Assembly: GCA_021806045.1 (NCBI GenBank)
Contig: JAJZDI010000017.1
Span: 1 to 64,000, forward strand
DNA: 64,000 nucleotides
Reading direction: 5' to 3'
From: Actinomycetes bacterium
Lineage (GTDB): Bacteria; Actinomycetota; Acidimicrobiia; Acidimicrobiales; RAAP-2
Below are positions 36,410 through 45,437 of this stretch, one piece after another. Both the position numbers and the translations under genes were made by a program. The notes below the pieces were generated by a model. It ran no database searches. It saw only the letters and a list, made by a program, of their open reading frames with translations, and was not told the origin of the DNA. The number at the start of each line of letters is the position of its first letter. Position 1 is the first letter of the stretch.

Positions 36410-38743
36410 GTGAACCGGGAACGAGGCGACGCACGCCCGACGAGCAGCAGCTCCCGCGGGGGACCCGGCTGTGGGGACGGGCCGGGAATTGCACCCGGGG
36501 CGGGGCCCTCACCGGTCGGCGCGCCCCCCGGAGGCACAAGGGCACCTGGCCGGAAGCACGCCCGGCGGGGCCGGATCGCCCGGCTCGGCCGGCCGGCGGG
36601 CCACGACGGCGTTCTGCGCACGATCGTGGCCCTCTCGCTCCGCCTCGGGGCGGCCACCTGCATGGCGGCCATGCCCGTCCTTCTCCCGATGGCGCCCGGG
36701 GGCGGGGCGGGAAGGGCAGGTGCCGCGCCCGCCGGGCAGACCGGCCTCCTCCTGGCGTCCCAGTCGACGTGGATCGGTCCCGGGCAGGACTTCGACGTAC
36801 AGCTGACCGCCGGTTCGGCCGCGCCACCGGTGGCGGACCGTGCCATCTCCGTTGCCGTCTACCCGTGCCTCCACACCCGGTCGAACTTCGATCAGACGGT
36901 CGGCACGCCGTCGCAGCTCGGGACGCCGCAGGCGGAGACGACCACGCCCCTGACATGGAGGTCCCTGCCCGTCGCCACCGGTGGCGCGGCCGACCTGCGC
37001 ATCGCCGTCACCGTCGACGGCAGCTCCGTCGGCGTGACCACGCCCCCGGCCGGGGCCGCCCTGGCGGTCGGGCTCTCGTGCCACGCCGCCGACGGTGGGG
37101 TCTTCCCGGTCAGGATCACCCTCTCGGACCAACGCACCGGGAATGACGTCGCATCGCTGGTGACGCACCTCGTGTACCTGTCGTCCCCGGGCAGCCAGCC
37201 GCTGCGTGCCGCTCTGGTCCTTCCCGTCGCCGCCACCGTGACGGCCGCCCCACCGGTACTTGGCGCCCGGGCCATCGAGCCCACCACCGCACTGCGGCGG
37301 GTGCCCGCCGCCGCGCTCGGCGACCTCGCCACCGAGGTCGCCGACGTGGCCTACGCCGACCTCCCCATGACCCTCGCCGTCTCTCCCCAGTCGGTCCTGG
37401 CACTGGCCGGCTCGGGACACCAGCGGACCGTCACCGCCCTCGCCACCCTGTCCAGCGGGTCCACCGTCGAGGTCCCCGCCCCTGGCTACGTGCCCGTGGA
37501 CGCCACCGCGCTGGTGCGCGGTGGGGTGGGCTCCGACCTCACCCTCCAGGTCCACCAGGGCACCCAGGTCCTGCGGGCTGCCGGCCTCCACGTGACCGAT
37601 CCCACCGCCGATCCCACCGCCGGAGGCGGCGCCGGTGCCACGTGGATCGCCTCGGGCTCGATGGACAGCTCCGCGCTCGAATCCCTGGCCGCCCTGGGCT
37701 ACCGGACGATCGTTGTCCCTGAGGGCAGCCTGCGCACGACATCCGCCGGCTCGGGCGGGTCGACGTCGCCACCCGAGACGGTGACGACGCCCCAGGGCAC
37801 GGTGACCCTCCTCGCCTCGTCGGCCGACCTCACCCAGCGCTTCGCCGGGCGCGATCCCGTCCTCGCCGCGCACCAGCTCCTGGCCGAACTGACGCAGATC
37901 TACCTGGAGGCACCCAACCTCGTCCACGCACGCGAGGTCGTCATCGTGCCCCCCGCCGGCTGGACGCCCGAACCGGCCTTCGTCCAGACCCTGCTGGCCG
38001 GGCTCCAGCACAATCCGGCGCTGTCCCCCGTCACCATCGCCGGAGCTCGCCAGGCGGTGCCGCCGGTCAGCGGGGAGCTGGCCACCGGGGTACCGGTGCC
38101 CGCCGTCCCGGGACCGTCGATCCTGGCCGCGAAGGCCGACCTGGCGAGCTTCGCCGCAGCGATCCCGGCGACGGCGCTTTCCCCGGACGGCAAGCCCCTC
38201 ATCACCGAGCTCCAGGAGCTCCGCCTCTCCGCCGAGGCCGCCACGTTGCGGCCGGGGCAGCAGGCGGACGTGGTCCGGGCGGCCCAACGGGCGCTCACCG
38301 CCCAGGTGGACCAGGTCGGCGTCGCCGTCGGCCAGTCGATCACACTCACCGCGAGGAAGGGGCGGATCCCCGTCACCCTGGTGAACGAGGCGGGCTACCC
38401 GGTGACGGGCACGTTGACCCTCACGAGCGACAAGCTGCTCTTCTCCTCGGGGACGACGAGGCTGTCCGTGCCCCACGTCACCCTCAACCGGGCCAACAAC
38501 GCCGTGTACGTGTCAGTGGAGGCCCGGGCGTCGGGAGAGTTCCGGGTGAGCGTGGCCTTCGATGCACCCACGGGCAGGCTGCCGCTCGCCGCCGGCACCG
38601 TCATCGTCCGCAGCACGGCGACCTCCGTCGTCGGGATCGTCCTGTCCCTCGGGGCCGTCGCCGTGCTCCTCGGCTGGTGGCTCCGGACGGCACGACGCTC
38701 GAGGAACGGGAACGGGGGCCCTGACGACGCCCCCGCGCCATGA
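36410..38743 (+). CDS. DUF6049-type secreted/membrane-anchored protein
   Basis: 777 aa. A long low-complexity cytosolic N-terminus precedes one hydrophobic helix (about residues 70-95), a large extracytoplasmic region with beta-rich domains, a Ser/Thr-type linker, and a C-terminal membrane helix (SVVGIVLSLGAVAVLLGWWL) ending in a basic tail. It corresponds in position and layout to Rv3909, the gene before murJ in mycobacteria. Probably part of envelope biogenesis. GTG 36410 may start too far upstream. Overlaps murJ (ATGA). Confidence 0.82.
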   Translation: MNRERGDARPTSSSSRGGPGCGDGPGIAPGAGPSPVGAPPGGTRAPGRKHARRGRIARLGRPAGHDGVLRTIVALSLRLGAATCMAAMPVLLPMAPGGGAGRAGAAPAGQTGLLLASQSTWIGPGQDFDVQLTAGSAAPPVADRAISVAVYPCLHTRSNFDQTVGTPSQLGTPQAETTTPLTWRSLPVATGGAADLRIAVTVDGSSVGVTTPPAGAALAVGLSCHAADGGVFPVRITLSDQRTGNDVASLVTHLVYLSSPGSQPLRAALVLPVAATVTAAPPVLGARAIEPTTALRRVPAAALGDLATEVADVAYADLPMTLAVSPQSVLALAGSGHQRTVTALATLSSGSTVEVPAPGYVPVDATALVRGGVGSDLTLQVHQGTQVLRAAGLHVTDPTADPTAGGGAGATWIASGSMDSSALESLAALGYRTIVVPEGSLRTTSAGSGGSTSPPETVTTPQGTVTLLASSADLTQRFAGRDPVLAAHQLLAELTQIYLEAPNLVHAREVVIVPPAGWTPEPAFVQTLLAGLQHNPALSPVTIAGARQAVPPVSGELATGVPVPAVPGPSILAAKADLASFAAAIPATALSPDGKPLITELQELRLSAEAATLRPGQQADVVRAAQRALTAQVDQVGVAVGQSITLTARKGRIPVTLVNEAGYPVTGTLTLTSDKLLFSSGTTRLSVPHVTLNRANNAVYVSVEARASGEFRVSVAFDAPTGRLPLAAGTVIVRSTATSVVGIVLSLGAVAVLLGWWLRTARRSRNGNGGPDDAPAP

Positions 38744-40590
38744 CCGGGTTCGGGTCGGGGCCGGAGGGGCCGGCACCGGGCAGGGCGGGCGCGCCAGGTG
38801 GTGCCCACCTGCCCGACGACCGGGACCCGGGGATCGAGCACGGGAGCCTGACCGGCGCCACCATCGGCATGGCCGTCGGCACCGCACTGTCCCGGCTCAC
38901 GGGCGTGATCCGGGTGGTGGCGCTCACCACCGCGCTCGGCGGCACGTCGTTCGCCGACGCCTACAACCTGGCCAACACCACGCCCAACATCGTCACCGAC
39001 ATCGTCGTCGGGGGTGTCCTGGCCGCCACCTTCGTACCCGTCTTCGTCGACCGGCTGTCCACCCGGCGGAGCGCCGAGGCGTGGCGGGCCATCTCCGCCG
39101 TCACCACCGCCACCGTGCTCCTCCTCATCGGCGCCACCGTCGCCTTCTGGTTCGCCGCCCCCGCCATCATCGCCCTCTACACGGTGGCGAACCACGCCCC
39201 CGACGTCCGCCAGCAGCAGGCCATGGCCGTCACCCTCCTGCGGTGGTTCGTCCCCCAGCTCACCTGCTACGGGTTGATCGCCCTCTTCACCGCGCTGCTC
39301 AACGCCAGGCGGCGCTTCGCCGCTCCCATGTTCGTCTCGGTGGCGAACAACGTGGTGGTGATCGTGGTGCTGTTGTGGTTCCACGCCCTCGTTCCCCACC
39401 CCACCCTGGCCTCGGTGGCCGCGCACCACACCGGGCTCGTCCTCCTCGCCTTCGGTACCACGCTCGGCGTGATCGCCCAGACGGCCTTCCTGGCGCCGTC
39501 ACTGCGGCGGGCCCGGCTCCACATCCGGTTCCGGTTCGAACCCGGTCACGAGGCGATGCGCACCATCGTCCGCCTGGCCGGCTGGACCTTCGGCATGGTG
39601 GTGGCGAACCAGATCGCCCTGGTCGTCATCCTCGCCCTGGCCGACGGGATCCCGGCCGCGGGTTCCGTCTCCGCGTACACCTACGCCTACACCTTCTTCC
39701 AGCTGCCCTTCGGCGTGGTGGCCGTGTCGGTCATGAGCGCCGTCACACCCGCGCTGGCCGAGCGATGGGCCCTCGGCGACGTCGCCGGGTTCCGCCGGCG
39801 GATGGCACAGGGTCTGCGCTCCATGATGGCGATCATCATCCCCTCCACGGTGGGGATCCTCGTCCTCGCCCACCCCCTCATCCAGCTCGTCCTCGCCCAC
39901 GGCTCCGAGACGCCCGCCGCCGCCGCGACGGTGGCGGCCACGCTGGCCATGTTCACCCTCGGGCTCCCCGGCTTCTGCACCTTCCTCTACGCGGTGCGGG
40001 TGTTCCAGGCCATGCAGGACACCCGCACGGCCTTCGTCCTCTACGGGGTGGAGAACGGGGTCAACGTGGTGGCCGGCCTGGCGCTGGTCGGCCCCCTCGG
40101 CGTGCGGGGACTCGCCCTCTCCCTCTCACTGGCCTACGTCGTCGCCGGGGTCACGTCCCTCTACCTGCTCCACCAGCGCCTCGGCGGCATCGGCACCGAC
40201 ATCCTGGCGGGACCGCTGCGGCGGGTGACGGCGGCCAGCCTGGTCATGGGCGTGGTCGCCGTGGTCGTCGTCAACCTCTCGGCGTCGCAGTCGACAGCGG
40301 CGCTGACACTGCGCGTCGGCGCCGCCATCGTTCTCGGCTCGGCCACCTACCTCGGCATCGTCGCGCTCCTGGGCGCCCGCGACGACCACCGGCGTCGGGG
40401 CCACGGCACGGGCGGTGGGCCACCGGAGCCGCCGGTCGGGTACACACCGGGACCGGTCACGCACCCTGAGCCGTTCCGTGCCAGACTCGAACCTGGCCGA
40501 CCGGGCCCGTCGGTCCGTGTCCTCCGCCCCTCGGAGGGCAGTCCCGACGTCCGTCCCCCCAGCAGGTGGGACGCCGAGACCGAGGAGTGA
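38740..40590 (+). CDS. murJ: Lipid II flippase MurJ
   Basis: 616 aa with about 14 membrane helices. Recognisable MviN/MurJ segments: TALSRLTGVIRVVALTTALGGTSFADAYNLANTTPNIVTDIVVGGVLAATFVPVF, and KARRRFAAPMF-like loop NARRRFAAPMF. It moves lipid II across the membrane for peptidoglycan synthesis. The mycobacterial homologue carries a cytosolic pseudokinase; here only a short disordered tail of about 80 residues follows the last helix. Coupled to the DUF6049 gene. Confidence 0.94.
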   Translation: MTGFGSGPEGPAPGRAGAPGGAHLPDDRDPGIEHGSLTGATIGMAVGTALSRLTGVIRVVALTTALGGTSFADAYNLANTTPNIVTDIVVGGVLAATFVPVFVDRLSTRRSAEAWRAISAVTTATVLLLIGATVAFWFAAPAIIALYTVANHAPDVRQQQAMAVTLLRWFVPQLTCYGLIALFTALLNARRRFAAPMFVSVANNVVVIVVLLWFHALVPHPTLASVAAHHTGLVLLAFGTTLGVIAQTAFLAPSLRRARLHIRFRFEPGHEAMRTIVRLAGWTFGMVVANQIALVVILALADGIPAAGSVSAYTYAYTFFQLPFGVVAVSVMSAVTPALAERWALGDVAGFRRRMAQGLRSMMAIIIPSTVGILVLAHPLIQLVLAHGSETPAAAATVAATLAMFTLGLPGFCTFLYAVRVFQAMQDTRTAFVLYGVENGVNVVAGLALVGPLGVRGLALSLSLAYVVAGVTSLYLLHQRLGGIGTDILAGPLRRVTAASLVMGVVAVVVVNLSASQSTAALTLRVGAAIVLGSATYLGIVALLGARDDHRRRGHGTGGGPPEPPVGYTPGPVTHPEPFRARLEPGRPGPSVRVLRPSEGSPDVRPPSRWDAETEE

Positions 40591-40594
40591 GCCG

Positions 40595-41437
40595 ATGTCC
40601 CCGATCCGGGTTGTCACCGACAGCGCCGCCGACCTCACCACCGAACTGGCGGAAGCGAACGACGTGGTCGTCGTCCCTCTCTCCATCCGCTTCGGCGAAG
40701 AGGAATTCGTCGACGGCACGACGCTGTCGACCGACGAGTTCTGGAAGCGGTGCGCCGAGCAGCGGGACCTCCCCGAGACCTCCGCGCCGTCACCCGGCGC
40801 CTTCTCGGCGGCCTTCACGGAGGCGGCCGACGCCGGCTGCGACGGGGTGGTGTGCATCACGCTGTCGGGTGGGGTGTCGGCCACCTACCAGTCGGCCCGC
40901 ACCGCTGCGGAGTCCGTGGCCGACCGGATCCCGGTCGAGGTGATCGACACCCGTTCCCTCACCATGGGCCAGGGGCTCATCGTGCTCGAGGCGGCCGAGA
41001 TGGCCGCCCGGGGCGCCGGGCTCGACGAGGTGGCGGCGGCCGTGCGGGACCTCATCCCCCGGACCAAGGTGCTGGGCGTGGTGGGCACCCTGGAGCACCT
41101 CGAGCGCGGCGGGCGGATCGGCGGCGCGAAGGCCCTGCTCGGCTCGCTGCTCTCCATCAAGCCGGTCATCCAGGTCAGCGACGGGGTGGTCGAGGAGGAG
41201 TCGAAGCAGCGCACGCGCTCGCGGTCCCTCCGGTACCTGGCCGACAAGGTGCGCGCCACCGGCCACCTGAGCCGGCTCGCCGTGTGCAACGGTGCCGCCG
41301 AGGACATCGACGACTTCCTGGCCCTGATCGACGGGGTGGAGGTGGACCATCCGCTGGTGGTGGTGGACCTCGGGCCGGTGGTGGGCACCCATGCCGGGCC
41401 CGGCACCATCGGCGTCTGCATGGTGACGGCTCCCTGA
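40595..41437 (+). CDS. DegV family fatty-acid-binding protein
   Basis: 280 aa. IRVVTDSAADLTTELAEANDVVVVPLSIRFGEEEFVDGTTLS at the N-terminus, then TSAPSPGAF, ITLSGGVSATYQSAR and VIDTRSLTMGQGL match the DegV fold (EDD superfamily), which holds a fatty acid between its two domains and can supply it to a fatty-acid kinase. GAGGAG lies upstream of the ATG. Four bases after murJ. Confidence 0.93.
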   Translation: MSPIRVVTDSAADLTTELAEANDVVVVPLSIRFGEEEFVDGTTLSTDEFWKRCAEQRDLPETSAPSPGAFSAAFTEAADAGCDGVVCITLSGGVSATYQSARTAAESVADRIPVEVIDTRSLTMGQGLIVLEAAEMAARGAGLDEVAAAVRDLIPRTKVLGVVGTLEHLERGGRIGGAKALLGSLLSIKPVIQVSDGVVEEESKQRTRSRSLRYLADKVRATGHLSRLAVCNGAAEDIDDFLALIDGVEVDHPLVVVDLGPVVGTHAGPGTIGVCMVTAP

Positions 41438-41486
41438 CGGCGGACCGGCCGGGGGAGCCGCTGGTCGGGCACGGTATCCTGGTCCC

Positions 41487-41813
41487 ATGGACAACGCTCC
41501 CCCTCCAGCCGGCGGCGACTGGCCGGCGCGGGCTGCCGACCTGCTCGACGCCGTCGTCGCCGTCGTGCGCGACAAGGCCGTCCGCCCGGTGGCCCTGGCA
41601 GCCCGGGCCCTCGTGTTCGGCATCATCGTGCTGATGTCGTCGCTGCTCATGACCATCGTCCTCTCCATCGCGCTGGTCCGCATCCTCACCGTCTACGCGT
41701 TCTCGGGGCGGGTGTGGCTCTCCGACCTGGTGGTCGGTGCGGTCTTCGTCCTTCTCGGCCTGGGGGCGTGGTCGAAGCGGCGGGCTCCCGCCAGCCAGGC
41801 GAGGGCACGATGA
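41487..41813 (+). CDS. Small membrane protein with two helices
   Basis: 108 aa. Helices at about residues 39-66 and 78-95, both ends cytosolic, with a basic C-terminus. No recognised family. TATCCT (41475-41480) lies 6 nt before the ATG, which implies its own leaderless promoter. Its stop overlaps the trxB start, so the two are co-translated. Confidence 0.75.
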   Translation: MDNAPPPAGGDWPARAADLLDAVVAVVRDKAVRPVALAARALVFGIIVLMSSLLMTIVLSIALVRILTVYAFSGRVWLSDLVVGAVFVLLGLGAWSKRRAPASQARAR

Positions 41814-42760
41814 CCGAGGCCCGGAAGGTCGTCATCGTCGGGTCGGGGCCTGCCGGCCTCACCGCCGCCATCTACGCGGCACGCGCCCAGCTCGAGCCGC
41901 TGGTCATCGAGGGGGAGCCCTCCTCCACCAGCGACCAGCCCGGCGGGCAGCTGATGCTCACCACCGAGATCGAGAACTTCCCCGGTTTCGTCGACGGGAT
42001 CATGGGCCCCGAGCTCATGGCGTCGTTCCGCGCCCAGGCAGCACGGTTCGGTGCCGAGTACCTGACGGCCAAGGTCTCCCGCGTGGAGCTGGAGGAGCGC
42101 CCGTTCCGCCTGTGGGTGGGCGACGGGGACGAGCCCACCTACACCGCCGAGGCCGTGATCGTCGCCACGGGAGCCCGTTCGCTCATGCTCGGTCTGCCCG
42201 AGGAGGCACGGCTGCTCGGTCACGGCGTGTCGACGTGCGCCACCTGTGACGGGTTCTTCTTCCGCGACCAGGACATCATGGTCGTCGGTGGCGGCGACTC
42301 GGCCCTCGAGGAGGCGCTGTTTCTCACCCGCTTCGGGCGGACGGTGACCATCGTGCACCGCCGCGACCAGCTGCGGGCGTCCAAGGTGATGCAGGAACGG
42401 GCGTTCGCCAACGAGAAGATCACGTTCCGATGGAATTCGCTGGTGACAGCCATCAACGGCGAGTCGAAGGTCGAGTCGGTCCAGCTGCGGGACGTCACCA
42501 CCGGCGCGGAGGACACGGTCCCCGTCGGCGGCCTGTTCGTCGCCATCGGGCACGAGCCCAACACGGCGGTCTTCTCCGGCCAGCTCGAACTGGAGGACAA
42601 CGGCTACATCCGGACGTTCGGCGGCACCCGCACCAGCGTCGAGGGCGTCTTCGCCTGCGGTGACGTCCAGGACCACGAGTACCGCCAGGCGATCACCGCT
42701 GCCGGATCAGGGTGCATGGCTGCCATCGACGTGGAGCGGTGGCTCGAGGCGAAGGCCTGA
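41810..42760 (+). CDS. trxB: Thioredoxin reductase
   Basis: 316 aa. FAD-binding VVIVGSGPAGLTAAIYAARA, redox-active CATC in GVSTCATCDGFFF, NADPH-binding VVGGGDSALEEALFL, and C-terminal GVFACGDVQDHEYRQAITAAGSGCMAA. It reduces TrxA with NADPH. Followed by trxA on the same strand, as in mycobacteria. Confidence 0.97.
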   Translation: MTEARKVVIVGSGPAGLTAAIYAARAQLEPLVIEGEPSSTSDQPGGQLMLTTEIENFPGFVDGIMGPELMASFRAQAARFGAEYLTAKVSRVELEERPFRLWVGDGDEPTYTAEAVIVATGARSLMLGLPEEARLLGHGVSTCATCDGFFFRDQDIMVVGGGDSALEEALFLTRFGRTVTIVHRRDQLRASKVMQERAFANEKITFRWNSLVTAINGESKVESVQLRDVTTGAEDTVPVGGLFVAIGHEPNTAVFSGQLELEDNGYIRTFGGTRTSVEGVFACGDVQDHEYRQAITAAGSGCMAAIDVERWLEAKA

Positions 42761-42912
42761 CAGCCGGGCGGTACCGGCGCCCGGGAATGCCCACCGGCCC
42801 GGGGGCGTTCCACTAGCGTGCCCGGCGGCGGGCCGCCGTGCGGGACCACCGTGCGGTGTCCCCAACGGGACGGGCAGCAGTCGGACGTGCCGGGAACGGC
42901 GAGGAGGACGCA

Positions 42913-43239
42913 GTGAGCCAGACGATCACCAACCTGAGCGACGCTAGCTTTGACGAGCATGTCAAGGGATCGGACGTTCCCGTCCTCGTCGACTTCTGGG
43001 CGGAATGGTGCGGTCCGTGCAAGATGATCGCTCCCCTGCTCGAGGAGATCGCCTCGGAGCAGGAAGGGCGGTTGGGGATCGCCAAGCTGAACATCGACGA
43101 CAACCTCGACGTGACCCGCCGGTTCGACGTCATGAGCATCCCGACCCTCATCCTGTTCAAGGAGGGGGAGCCGGTGGCCCGCATCGTCGGTGCCAAGCCC
43201 AAGGGTGCCCTCCTCCAGGAGATCACGCCCCACCTCTGA
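42913..43239 (+). CDS. trxA: Thioredoxin
   Basis: 108 aa. Active site WAEWCGPCK with conserved PVLVDFWA before it and the cis-proline in SIPTLILF. General cytosolic disulfide reductant. GTG 42913 is preceded by GGAGGACGCA, a better match than GTG 42838. A TAGCGT hexamer near 42815 may be a separate promoter. Confidence 0.97.
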   Translation: MSQTITNLSDASFDEHVKGSDVPVLVDFWAEWCGPCKMIAPLLEEIASEQEGRLGIAKLNIDDNLDVTRRFDVMSIPTLILFKEGEPVARIVGAKPKGALLQEITPHL

Positions 43240-43246
43240 TCAGGGC

Positions 43247-44263
43247 ATGCCCGCCCCCGCTCCGGGGGTTCGCGTGATCCGCCCGGCGTTCGCCCCCCTG
43301 GTCCAGGGCAACACAGGTCCGGCCGTCGCCGACGTCCAGGAGCGGCTGGACGCACTGGGCTTCGCCGTCGCTCCCGACGGACCCGGTGTGTTCGGGCCCG
43401 GGACCAGGGCCGCCGTCGAGGCGTTCCAGCACCGGCGGGGCCTGCGGGTGGACGGTGTGTGTGGCCGGCAGACGTGGTCCGCACTGGTCGAAGCCGGACG
43501 CCGCCTGGGCGACCGTTTCCTCTACCGCCGTTCTCCCATGCTCCGGGGCGACGACGTCGCCGAGCTCCAACAGCGTCTGAGCGCCCTCGGGTTCGACGCC
43601 GGCCGGGTCGACGGGATCTTCGGTGATCGCACGTCCCGTGCGCTCGGCGAGTTCCAGCGCAACGTCGGGCTGCCCGTCGACGGGATCGCCGGCGCCTCCA
43701 CCGTCCAGGAGCTCCTCCGCCTGGGCTCCCGCCACGTCGACCCCGAGCTGGTGACCTCCGTACGGGACCGGGAGGAGCTCCGTCACGGCCGCCGCACCCT
43801 CGCCGGCCTCCGGGTGGCCGTGGGGGAGGAAGGGGGCGTGGACGTCGCCACAGGGGCCCTCAGGCGGGCCCTGGTGCGCCGTTCCGCGGTGGTGACCACC
43901 CACCACCACCCTGACGGCTCCATGCTGGCCGCCGAGGCCAACGCCGTCGGGGCCGACGTCTTCATCGGCATCCGGTTGGACGGGGCCCGGTCGGCGTGCA
44001 GCGCTTCGTACTATGCCGGCTTCCACTACCAGTCGCCCGGTGGGCGCATGCTGGCCGAGCTGGTGGCGACAGCGGTGGCCGGCGCGCTCGGAATCGTCGA
44101 CGAGGGCGCCCACGGCATGTCGCTCCCGGTGTTGCGGGAGACACGGATGCCCGCCGTGATCTGCGACGTCGGCCCGCCGGCGGTGCTGGTCCCGGGCGTC
44201 GTCACCTTCGCCGACGCCGTGGTGGACGCCCTGGCCCGGTGGGTGTCCACCCCCTGGGACTGA
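43247..44263 (+). CDS. CwlM-like protein: two peptidoglycan-binding domains and a degenerate amidase_3 fold
   Basis: 338 aa. Two PG_binding_1 domains: GNTGPAVADVQERLDALGF ... GPGTRAAVEAFQHRRGL, and GDDVAELQQRLSALGFD ... GDRTSRALGEFQRNVGL. The C-terminal part follows the N-acetylmuramoyl-L-alanine amidase pattern, but zinc ligands seem lost: GHGG becomes AVGEEGG, the HxN strand reads FIGIRLDGA, and the last glutamate region reads ICDVGPP. Position after trxA matches mycobacterial cwlM, whose product activates MurA. Likely regulatory rather than enzymatic. Start 43247 or GTG 43274. Confidence 0.85.
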   Translation: MPAPAPGVRVIRPAFAPLVQGNTGPAVADVQERLDALGFAVAPDGPGVFGPGTRAAVEAFQHRRGLRVDGVCGRQTWSALVEAGRRLGDRFLYRRSPMLRGDDVAELQQRLSALGFDAGRVDGIFGDRTSRALGEFQRNVGLPVDGIAGASTVQELLRLGSRHVDPELVTSVRDREELRHGRRTLAGLRVAVGEEGGVDVATGALRRALVRRSAVVTTHHHPDGSMLAAEANAVGADVFIGIRLDGARSACSASYYAGFHYQSPGGRMLAELVATAVAGALGIVDEGAHGMSLPVLRETRMPAVICDVGPPAVLVPGVVTFADAVVDALARWVSTPWD

Positions 44264-44477
44264 GGGCATCGGCGACCCGATCGCCCCGGTGAACCTCACC
44301 GTCCACCTGAGGAGGAGTCTCTCATCCACAACCTGTGCATGAGGTTGTGGACGAAGCTCTAGTGCCGCTTGAGATATTGCTATCTCTCTGAGCGATAATC
44401 CCTGCTCATGCCATCATTTCTGCTGCATCCCCACCACTGGTGCTACCGCTGGCCATGGTGTGATCGGCGCGGTCGCG
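44264..44477. other. Convergent intergenic region with inverted repeats
   Basis: 214 bp, clearly less GC-rich than its surroundings. It holds the perfect inverted repeat at 44325-44351 and a smaller one, GAGATA-TTGC-TATCTC (44371-44386). No open frame with coding character was seen. Confidence 0.6.
44325..44351. repeat. Perfect inverted repeat whose arms are DnaA-box-like
   Basis: TCCACAACCT (44325-44334) and AGGTTGTGGA (44342-44351) are exactly complementary across a 7-nt loop. With flanking bases the arms read TCATCCACA and, on the other strand, CGTCCACAA, each close to the DnaA-box consensus. It could act as a hairpin between the convergent genes or as a DnaA-binding site. Confidence 0.75.
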
Positions 44478-45437
44478 TCAACCGGCGTTGTTGCCGCCCA
44501 CCATGCACTGGTAGATCCGCTCCAGATCCTCCAGGGTGGCGAACTCGACGATGACCTTGCCCCGCTTGCCGGACACATCCACATTGACCCGGGTGTTGAG
44601 GTGGTCGGACAGCAGCGCCTCGAGCTCGAGTATGCCGGGGGGAGGGAGGCGCCGGGGGGACGGCGAAGGCCGTTCGGCAGCCGTTCCCACGGACGCTGAC
44701 GCTTCCTCCTCGGGCGCCGGCGATACCTCGTCCGACTGGTCCGACTGGTCCGACTCCCCGGCCACCGGCTGGACCCGCCGGCGCACCTCGTCCTCCACCG
44801 CCCGGACGGTCAACCCCTCCGCTGCCGCCCGCCGAGCCAGCTCCTCCTGGAACGTCCGGTCGGGAGAGCCGAGCAGCGCCCGGGCATGACCGGCGCTGAT
44901 CTGGCCGTCGGCCACCAGGCGCTGCACGCCCGACGGCAGCTGGAGCAGGCGAAGGGTGTTGGTCACCGTCGCCCGGCTCTTCCCCACCCGGGTGGCGACC
45001 ACGTCATGGGTGTAGCCGAATTCCTCGATCAGCTGCTGGTAGGCAGCGGCCTCCTCCAGCACGTTGAGATCCTGCCGGTGGAGGTTCTCGACCAACGCGT
45101 GCTCGAGACTGCGGACGTCGTCCACGTCCTGGATGAGCACCGGGATCGTCTGTAACCCGGCGCGCCGGGCTGCCCGCCACCGCCGCTCCCCAGCGATGAG
45201 CTCGAACTCGTCATCGTCGGTGAGCGCACGCACCAACACCGGTTGGAGGACGCCCAACTCTCGAATCGATGCCGCCAGCGACGACATCGTCTCCTCGTCG
45301 AAGTACGACCGAGGTTGCTGCGGGTTGGGGCGGATGGCCCCGATCGGCACTTCCCGAAGTGCCGAGGCCCGGTCGCCGACCACCTCCGTGGGAATCAGCG
45401 CCCCCAGTCCCTTCCCCAAGCCGCTACGACGCGCCAC
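44478..45437 (-). CDS. parB: Chromosome partitioning protein ParB
   Basis: 319 aa. CTP-binding clamp domain with GERRWRAARRAGL and ENLHRQDLNVLEEA, helix-turn-helix around VATRVGKSRATVTNTLRLLQLP, a Ser/Asp/Gln linker, and a C-terminal dimer domain. Loads at parS and spreads as a sliding clamp. GTG 45437 with AAGGAGGT upstream; it lies inside the end of parA (14-bp overlap). A 9-bp tandem repeat (44731-44757) encodes the linker SDQSDQSD. Confidence 0.97.
   Translation of the reverse strand: MARRSGLGKGLGALIPTEVVGDRASALREVPIGAIRPNPQQPRSYFDEETMSSLAASIRELGVLQPVLVRALTDDDEFELIAGERRWRAARRAGLQTIPVLIQDVDDVRSLEHALVENLHRQDLNVLEEAAAYQQLIEEFGYTHDVVATRVGKSRATVTNTLRLLQLPSGVQRLVADGQISAGHARALLGSPDRTFQEELARRAAAEGLTVRAVEDEVRRRVQPVAGESDQSDQSDEVSPAPEEEASASVGTAAERPSPSPRRLPPPGILELEALLSDHLNTRVNVDVSGKRGKVIVEFATLEDLERIYQCMVGGNNAG

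Noticed and set aside
44731-44757. Tandem 9-bp units resembling a CRISPR-like array
   Set aside because: The units are contiguous without spacers and encode the SDQ linker of ParB.
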